A stretch of DNA of 32,069 nucleotides from Bacteroidales bacterium. GTDB taxonomy: Bacteria; Bacteroidota; Bacteroidia; Bacteroidales; UBA4181. The stretch spans positions 1 to 32,069 of the forward strand of contig JAISWR010000023.1 in assembly GCA_031270985.1 (NCBI GenBank), written 5' to 3'. The notes below the pieces were generated by a model. It was not told the origin of the DNA, made no database searches, and worked only from the letters and a program-made list of their open reading frames with translations. The translations under genes were made by a program, and so were the position numbers. Shown piece by piece: positions 26,544-32,069 of this stretch; position 1 is the first letter of the stretch; every line of letters begins with the position of its first letter.

Positions 26544-27926
26544 TTACATTTGGAACTCTATCTTTTCTTCCGGACAGGTTCTGTCGTGGTGGTCAAGGAT
26601 GGCGTTGAGGATTTTGATCGTAAGGTTGGCGGCGCCGTTGTAACCCGCATTGGTGAAATAATTGTGTCCCGGACGGTCGGCGATGGGGAAGCCCATTCGC
26701 ACAAACGGCAAATGTTCGTCGTGGGCGATGTACTTTCCGTAGGTGTTGCCTATCAGCAAATCCACGTTTTCCTGTTTGATCCACTGGTGCAGGCGGAACA
26801 TATCCGCGCGTTCGCCACTCATGTATTTTGCTTCGGGTACACGTTCGCCGAGCATCTGCGCCATGCTTTCGTCAAAGTGTTTGCCGGATGTTCCGGTGAC
26901 GATATAGACCGGTTTCATGTCGAGTGTGAGCAAGAACTCAGTGAGCGGTATCAGCGTGTCGGGGTCGCCAAAGAGCGCCACCCGCTTTCCGTAGAGATAT
27001 TTTGAGTTATCGGCGATGAGATCCAGCAGTCGCCCGCGTTCTTCATTCAGCGCATCCGGCACGGGAATATTGGCGTGTCGGCTCAGCGATGTGACAAAGC
27101 GGTCGGTCGCTTTCAACCCGATGGGGATTTCCACCACTTCAAACTTTATTTTGCATTTGTTTTCAAGTTTCACGCAAGCGTCTTCCGTAGTGTATGCACC
27201 CAGTCCGATAGTGAACTTGCTGTCGCCGGTGGCAATCATGTCGGGGATGGTTGTTCCGCCGTCGGGATACATTTTATATTTGCCGGTGAGCGGGGTATCC
27301 AACACGCCCGACATGTCGGGGAACATGATGGTACGCGCTTCCATGATTGAGGCGATACGCTTGATTTCGCGCATGTCGGACGGTTCCATCCATCCTGCGA
27401 CGAGGTTCACCACGTTTCGCTTTTTGTGCGTTGCGGTGGAGAAAAATTTCACCAGTGCGGACAGTTGATTGGAGTATCCGGTGATGTGCGTGCCCACATA
27501 ACTCGGTGTGTTGCAATAGATAACCGTTTTGCCTTCGGGTACTTTTCCCTCTTCGTTGGCTTTGGAAATGATTTGTGTCAAATCGTCGCCGATGGTTTCC
27601 GAGAGACAGGTGGTATGCACCGCGATCACATCCGGTTCGTACACCGAAAAGATAGTATCAATGGCGGCGACCAGGTTGGACGATCCGCCGAAGACCGACG
27701 ATCCTTCGGAGAATGAGCTTGTGGCAGCCATTACCGGTTCTTTGAAATGTCGCGTGAGCGCGCTGCGGTGATAGGAGCAACAGCCTTGAGAGCCATGACT
27801 GTGGGGCAGGCATTTGTGCACTCCCAGCGCAGCATACATAGCTCCTACGGGTTGGCAGGTTTTGGCGGGGTTGATGGTTAGCGCCTTCCTGTCTATTTCT
27901 TTTGTTGTGGTATGACGTAATAACAT
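26544..27926 (-). CDS. nifK: Nitrogenase molybdenum-iron protein beta chain NifK
   Basis: 460 residues. It forms the alpha2-beta2 MoFe protein with NifD and shares the P-cluster. P-cluster ligand motifs are all present: KTCQPVGAM (Cys24), SQGCCSYHR (Cys49) and HTTCLSETIGDD (Cys107). The N-terminal extension of about 50 residues found in Azotobacter-type NifK is missing. This, and the sequence around CLPHSHGSQGCCSYHR and FKEPVMAATSSF, places it with the short clostridial/methanogen beta chains. Other family blocks are FPDMSGVLDTP, YPDGGTTI, GNTYGKYIA and VRMGFPI. It is the last gene of the operon, 48 bp after nifD, and a terminator follows. Confidence 0.98.
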   Translation of the reverse strand: MLLRHTTTKEIDRKALTINPAKTCQPVGAMYAALGVHKCLPHSHGSQGCCSYHRSALTRHFKEPVMAATSSFSEGSSVFGGSSNLVAAIDTIFSVYEPDVIAVHTTCLSETIGDDLTQIISKANEEGKVPEGKTVIYCNTPSYVGTHITGYSNQLSALVKFFSTATHKKRNVVNLVAGWMEPSDMREIKRIASIMEARTIMFPDMSGVLDTPLTGKYKMYPDGGTTIPDMIATGDSKFTIGLGAYTTEDACVKLENKCKIKFEVVEIPIGLKATDRFVTSLSRHANIPVPDALNEERGRLLDLIADNSKYLYGKRVALFGDPDTLIPLTEFLLTLDMKPVYIVTGTSGKHFDESMAQMLGERVPEAKYMSGERADMFRLHQWIKQENVDLLIGNTYGKYIAHDEHLPFVRMGFPIADRPGHNYFTNAGYNGAANLTIKILNAILDHHDRTCPEEKIEFQM

Positions 27927-27974
27927 TTTTCGTTTTTTTTAATTTACAGATACGTTTAAAAATATGTCGGCATA

Positions 27975-29627
27975 TCAGTATGCATAGTGGGCTTCGATAT
28001 AATCTTCGCTTTCCCAGGGCGCTTTCAGTTCTTTCCAGATGCTGCACCCCACAATCATTTCGATGTCGCGGTAGAAGTTCATAGCGCCCCTGAATCCGGC
28101 ATAGGGGCCGCCCGAATCGTAATTATGCAATTGCTTTAGCGGTATTCCCATTTTCTGGACACAGTATTTTTCTTTGATGCCTGCACAGAATACGTCGGGG
28201 TGATAGCGTTCGATAAGTTGTTCCATTTCGTGATGGCTCAAGTCGTCAATTACTAACGTGCCGCGTTCCATTTGCTTCATCAGACCTTCGTAGTCGTTGA
28301 AATCCATACCCGCCTCATCCAGCGCTTTCAGTTCAGCCTCTGTTTTTCGAGGGTTGTAGCGTTTTTCATCTTTGGTCACCGTTATTTCTTCGATGTTGCG
28401 GCTGTCGGCGTCTATCTGTATGGTGGGGATCACGCGTCGTCCTTCGTAGTCGTCACGATGACCGAACTCGTAGCCGGCGGCTATGGTGGTCATACCCAGT
28501 TCCTCGAACAGATCCTGATAGTGGTGTGCCCGCGATCCGCCCACAAAAAGCATGGCGAGTTTACCGCAAGTGGTTTTACGCGCCCGTTCGCGCGCCACTT
28601 CCGCCACCAGCATTTCTTCGGCAATCACTTCTTCTATTTTATCGGTCAATTCCTTATCGTCGAAATATTGTGCGATTTTGCGTAACATTTTGGCGGTAGA
28701 ACGCGCTCCGATAGGTTGCACCTTTATCCATGGGATGCCGAAGGCGGTTTCCATCATTTCGGCAACATAGTTGATTGATCGGTGGCACATCACCATATTG
28801 AGATCGGCAGTGTGGGCGTTTTCAAATTTCTGGATGGTGGAGTTTCCGCTAAAGGTGGATACCAGATGAATACCGCATTTTTCAAAAATACGCTCCAGCT
28901 CGAAGGCATCTCCGCCGATGTTGTATTCTCCCAGCAGGTTGAGGCGGTATTTCATGCTGCCCCGTTTTTCGTCGTCGCGTCCTATCAGGTGCTTGAACAA
29001 ACCGTTGTTGGCGATATGGTGTCCGGCGGATTGCGACACGCCGCGGTATCCTTCGCAGGAGAAGCCGAAGATATTGATTCCGTTGCCTATTTCTTCCATC
29101 ATCTGTCGTGCCACGCGGTGAACGTCGTCACCAATCAGCCCTACGGGGCAAGTGGAGAAAATGGCGATGGCTTTCGGGTGGAACAATTCGTAGGCTTCGC
29201 GGATTGCCTGTTTCAATTTTTCCTCTCCGCCGAATACGATGTTTGCGTCCTGTATGTCGGTAGAAAAACAGTAGGTGATGAAGTTCGAATCGTTATCGTC
29301 CACCGGTTTGGTTTGGTTACGGCGTGTGAGCCACGAATAGAAACCGCATCCGATAGGGCCGTGTGTGATATTGACAATATCTCTTGTGGGTCCCAGCACC
29401 ACCCCTTTACAGCCGGCGTAGGTACATCCGCGCTGGGTGATGATGCCCGGGATAGTGCGGACGTTTGCCTGAATGACAGGTGGCTCTTCAGGATTGTTCA
29501 CGATAATGGATTTTGCCCGTTTTTTCCCGACCTTGCTCGGATATTTGCGCACAACTTCTTCTCTGAAATCTTTCAAGTCGGCGATTAATGCATCATTTGC
29601 TTTTGTTTTGTCTATTGTGTCTATCAT
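27975..29627 (-). CDS. nifD: Nitrogenase molybdenum-iron protein alpha chain NifD
   Basis: 550 residues. The alpha chain carries the FeMo-cofactor, the site of N2 reduction. P-cluster ligands are Cys68 (QRGCTYAGCKG), Cys94 (HGPIGCGFYS) and Cys160 (STCPVGLIGDD). Cofactor ligands are Cys281 (VMCHRSINY) and His501 (LHNYDSGGPY). Gln199 and His203 (GVSQSAGHH) and an Arg matching Azotobacter Arg96 (TRRN) are kept. An insertion of about 55 residues near 395-455 (VIPTIQIDADSRNIEEITV) is the hallmark of clostridial-type NifD, which explains the length. In place of the DYNG/DYSG found after the cofactor histidine in reference proteins there is DSGG, so the tyrosine matching Azotobacter Tyr446 is replaced. 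It is not VnfD or AnfD: the context lacks a delta-subunit gene and the motifs fit NifD. Confidence 0.97.
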   Translation of the reverse strand: MIDTIDKTKANDALIADLKDFREEVVRKYPSKVGKKRAKSIIVNNPEEPPVIQANVRTIPGIITQRGCTYAGCKGVVLGPTRDIVNITHGPIGCGFYSWLTRRNQTKPVDDNDSNFITYCFSTDIQDANIVFGGEEKLKQAIREAYELFHPKAIAIFSTCPVGLIGDDVHRVARQMMEEIGNGINIFGFSCEGYRGVSQSAGHHIANNGLFKHLIGRDDEKRGSMKYRLNLLGEYNIGGDAFELERIFEKCGIHLVSTFSGNSTIQKFENAHTADLNMVMCHRSINYVAEMMETAFGIPWIKVQPIGARSTAKMLRKIAQYFDDKELTDKIEEVIAEEMLVAEVARERARKTTCGKLAMLFVGGSRAHHYQDLFEELGMTTIAAGYEFGHRDDYEGRRVIPTIQIDADSRNIEEITVTKDEKRYNPRKTEAELKALDEAGMDFNDYEGLMKQMERGTLVIDDLSHHEMEQLIERYHPDVFCAGIKEKYCVQKMGIPLKQLHNYDSGGPYAGFRGAMNFYRDIEMIVGCSIWKELKAPWESEDYIEAHYAY

Positions 29628-29663
29628 AGAGATTTTCTGATTTTAATTTTTATTTGACGCTCT

Positions 29664-30029
29664 TCAATCCAGGGTGGCGTTTCCCGATTCGCCCGTGTGG
29701 ACGCTGTATGATCCGATGGCTTCGACGACAAATATTTTTCCGTCGCCGCTTTTTTCCGTCCGGTTGACTTTCAGGATAGTTTCCACAGCGATGTCTTTCT
29801 TCTCGTCGGTCACCACCAGCGTAATCATCCGTTTGGATTTGAGACGCGGGACTTCCGGAATCGTTTCGAGTGTGTCGAGCATTGCCGTTTTGATTTTTTC
29901 CAGATCGCCGTGACCCTGCCCGCGCCCCAGCACAGGTATTGCGGTGAACGACGGAAGATCCGCACCGGCAAGCGCCTCCTTCGTTTCCTGCATCTTGGCT
30001 ATCCGTATTATTGCAAGAATCATTTTCAT
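29664..30029 (-). CDS. nifI2: Nitrogenase-regulating PII-like protein NifI2
   Basis: 121 residues of the GlnB/PII fold: MKMILAIIRIAKMQETKEAL, VLGRGQGHGDL in the T-loop region, ITLVVTDEKKDIAVETIL, and SGDGKIFVVEAIGSYSVHTG. NifI1 and NifI2 form a complex that inactivates nitrogenase by binding the MoFe protein when ammonium rises; 2-oxoglutarate relieves it (shown in Methanococcus). The gene lies between nifI1 (30 bp gap) and nifD (36 bp gap), the standard place for nifI genes in this nitrogenase group. Such a post-translational switch could take the place of DraT/DraG, which is not seen here. Confidence 0.95.
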   Translation of the reverse strand: MKMILAIIRIAKMQETKEALAGADLPSFTAIPVLGRGQGHGDLEKIKTAMLDTLETIPEVPRLKSKRMITLVVTDEKKDIAVETILKVNRTEKSGDGKIFVVEAIGSYSVHTGESGNATLD

Positions 30030-30059
30030 GGTACTTCGTTTTTGATGTGTAACTTAGCT

Positions 30060-30386
30060 CTAATTTTCTTTTTTTCCGCTGGATATGGTGTAGGATTCCA
30101 CCACCGGAGTGACAAAAATCTTACCGTCGCCCGCCTGTCCCTTTTCTCCGGAACGCGCCGAACCAATAATGGTTTCCACCACAAAATCCTTGTCTTTGTC
30201 ATGTATCACAATGATTAACAAATCCTTCGGAAGTTCGTCGTAGGTCACATTGCCCACTTTCAAGCCGCGCTGTTTGCCTCGCCCGAAAACGGATATTTTG
30301 GTGACTGCGGGAAATCCCGCGTTGAATAAGTCTTTCATGACGACCGGCGACTTTTCCGGACGTACTATTGCTCTGATTAACAGCAT
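30060..30386 (-). CDS. nifI1: Nitrogenase-regulating PII-like protein NifI1
   Basis: 108 residues of the PII fold, opening MLLIRAIVRPEKSPVVMKDL. The T-loop region is FGRGKQRGLKVGNVTYDELP, characteristic of NifI1 and lacking the uridylylated Tyr context of ordinary GlnB. The C-terminal part has GDGKIFVTPVVESYTISSG. It pairs with NifI2 to switch nitrogenase off in response to fixed nitrogen. It lies 45 bp after nifH and 30 bp before nifI2, in the order H-I1-I2-D-K. Confidence 0.95.
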   Translation of the reverse strand: MLLIRAIVRPEKSPVVMKDLFNAGFPAVTKISVFGRGKQRGLKVGNVTYDELPKDLLIIVIHDKDKDFVVETIIGSARSGEKGQAGDGKIFVTPVVESYTISSGKKEN

Positions 30387-30431
30387 AATTTTATTTTTAT
30401 GTATGATTAAATTGATTGTTTACCGTAATGA

Positions 30432-31268
<837 letters not shown>

Positions 31269-31373
31269 TTAAGTAAAAAAATAATATTAACAATGATTTT
31301 AAAAATAATTCAAATATTTTATTTCAATATTTAATAAAAAATAAATTTAAAATTATAATTCGTAAATATACGA

Positions 31374-31390
31374 TTCAAATGCTGTGCCAA
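31374..31390 (-). promoter_or_regulatory. Sigma-54 (-24/-12) type promoter of the nif operon
   Basis: On the minus strand TTGGCACAGCATTTGAA matches the sigma-54 consensus (YTGGCACGrNNNTTGCW) at 15 of 17 positions. The GG at -24 is present and GG-N10-GA spacing is exact. The -12 GC is GA here. The expected start site is near 31363, giving a leader of about 107 nt before nifH. The leader region 31257-31370 is very AT-rich and holds no gene. Confidence 0.6.
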
Positions 31391-31474
31391 AATACACCAT
31401 TCCGTTATTCATAAAATAGATAACGATGTAATATTATGATTATCAACTATATAATTTTTCACAAAAAAACGGAC

Positions 31475-31558
31475 AAAAAAAAGCCGGCAAGCAAAAACTT
31501 ACAAAAATGTAGGAAAATAATCCGATTCTACAAAAATGTAGGATTTGCATCTGCCGGC
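31475..31558 (-). terminator. Long-stem terminator after the TolC-family gene
   Basis: On the minus strand GCCGGCA and GCAAA segments at 31558-31544 pair with TTTGC and TGCCGGC at 31495-31483. Eight T residues (31482-31475) follow. The loop holds the two CTACA/TGTAG dyads. It lies about 125 bp beyond the TolC-family stop and would insulate the nif promoter from efflux-gene transcription. Confidence 0.6.
31499..31541. promoter_or_regulatory. Paired dyads CTACA-N4-TGTAG, possible regulator binding sites
   Basis: TTACA-AAAA-TGTAG (31499-31512) and the perfect CTACA-AAAA-TGTAG (31528-31541) are both followed by GA and lie 29 bp apart. They are 110-170 bp upstream of the sigma-54-like element, the range typical of enhancer sites. 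They do not match the classical NifA site TGT-N10-ACA. They also lie inside the terminator stem-loop. Confidence 0.4.
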
Positions 31559-31682
31559 AACAAGCCATTTTTCCATCGGAGAAAAAATTTGAGGTACTGT
31601 GGTGATTGATCACAGACATGCCGTTCTGTTCATTCTAATCCTGAACTTGATCCAGGACTGTAAATTCTGATTCTGACAGAAA

Positions 31683-32069
31683 TTACATCTCCACATCCCA
31701 AATCCCGCAAGCACGTTCCAACTCTACTAAAGCGGACATACAACAGTACAGTGTTTCGCTGTAATTTACCTGCACTTCGTTGAATGTCCGTTGGGCGTTG
31801 AGGAGATCGAGGATGTTTGTTTCACCGCGTTCGTAGCTGTAGATTTTCTTTTTGAGAATTGTTTCTGCCTCGTCCAGCAGTCCGGCGTTGAACTGTTCCA
31901 TCTGACGGCAGGCGATTATGTAATTATTGTAAGCCTGCGTCACCTCCGCTCCGATTTGCAATTCGACAGACTGATACTGCATTTCGTTTTGATTAGCCGC
32001 CAGTTGAGCCGCCCGCAACTCGCCCTTGTTGGCGTTGGAGAACTTCAATGGAATACTTATTCCGGCGGT
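31683..32069 (-). CDS. TolC-family outer-membrane efflux protein, C-terminal part
   Basis: The last 128 residues of a TolC/OMF protein; the reading frame stays open to the window edge, so the 5' part is missing. The visible part starts GISIPLKFSNANKGELRAAQ, the typical start of the second OEP repeat. It continues with a long alpha-helical coiled coil (TQAYNNYIIACRQMEQFNAG, LDEAETILKKKIYSYERGET) and NILDLLNAQRTFNEVQVNYS. In CusC/CzcC-type systems such proteins form the outer-membrane channel of RND efflux pumps, often for metals or drugs. Pump genes would lie beyond the window. A terminator follows. Confidence 0.9.
   Translation of the reverse strand, partial: TAGISIPLKFSNANKGELRAAQLAANQNEMQYQSVELQIGAEVTQAYNNYIIACRQMEQFNAGLLDEAETILKKKIYSYERGETNILDLLNAQRTFNEVQVNYSETLYCCMSALVELERACGIWDVEM

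Noticed and set aside
28782-29588. Open frame of 268 codons opposite nifD
   Set aside because: nifD on the other strand is unambiguous, and the opposing product has no recognisable motif.
31597-31615. CTGTG-N9-CACAG dyad as a CRP/FNR or NifA site
   Set aside because: The spacing is one base off both the CRP pattern (TGTGA-N6-TCACA) and the NifA pattern (TGT-N10-ACA), and it lies beyond the terminator from nifH.
31639-31657. TCCTG/CAGGA hairpin as the TolC-gene terminator
   Set aside because: The stem is only 5 bp with no T-run; the long stem at 31475-31558 is a better candidate.

Overview
The window looks like a chromosomal segment of a nitrogen-fixing, anaerobic Bacteroidota bacterium, probably of the order Bacteroidales. 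The reasons are: two type IX secretion (T9SS) type B substrates ending in the gliding-motility C-terminal domain (CHU_C), each with a PorP/SprF partner; Bacteroidota promoter boxes of the form TAnnTTTG; A-rich leaders instead of Shine-Dalgarno sites; and a nitrogenase operon of the clostridial/methanogen type (nifH-nifI1-nifI2-nifD-nifK). Genus assignment is not possible from the sequence alone.

Left part (399-19712, all + strand). Two consecutive surface-protein modules. Module 1 (399-6962) encodes a 1089-residue T9SS type B protein, a TPR/PD40/OmpA envelope protein (PorE-like layout), a PorP/SprF protein and a membrane-anchored SPOR protein. Module 2 (7100-19712) encodes a giant 3319-residue T9SS type B protein with Calx-beta and SprB repeats, a second PorP/SprF protein, and a secreted GH20 beta-N-acetylhexosaminidase. 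Both follow the usual rule that a type B substrate is encoded next to its PorP/SprF partner.

Middle (19713-21485). A 1.77-kb gene-free convergent junction full of repeats: nine units of a 70-bp double-hairpin element; a 197-bp tandem duplication that fuses a GH20-like gene tail to the nadA gene tail; palindromes of the CATTCC/GGAATG type; an 86-bp direct repeat; and a strong GGACACC hairpin probably ending nadA transcription.

Right part (21486-32069, all - strand). Reading leftwards along the minus strand: the end of a TolC-family efflux gene (cut by the window edge) and its terminator; a 0.43-kb regulatory region with a sigma-54-like promoter and paired dyads; nifH-I1-I2-D-K closed by a terminator; a tight three-gene set (CapA-like protein, beta-helix lipoprotein, LacI-family regulator); a 430-bp AT-rich gap with a cluster of DnaA-box-like sites; and nadA (quinolinate synthase). 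All nitrogenase metal-cluster ligands that can be checked are present. nifE, nifN and nifB are not in the window, and the operon appears closed after nifK, so cofactor-assembly genes must lie elsewhere if the nitrogenase is functional.
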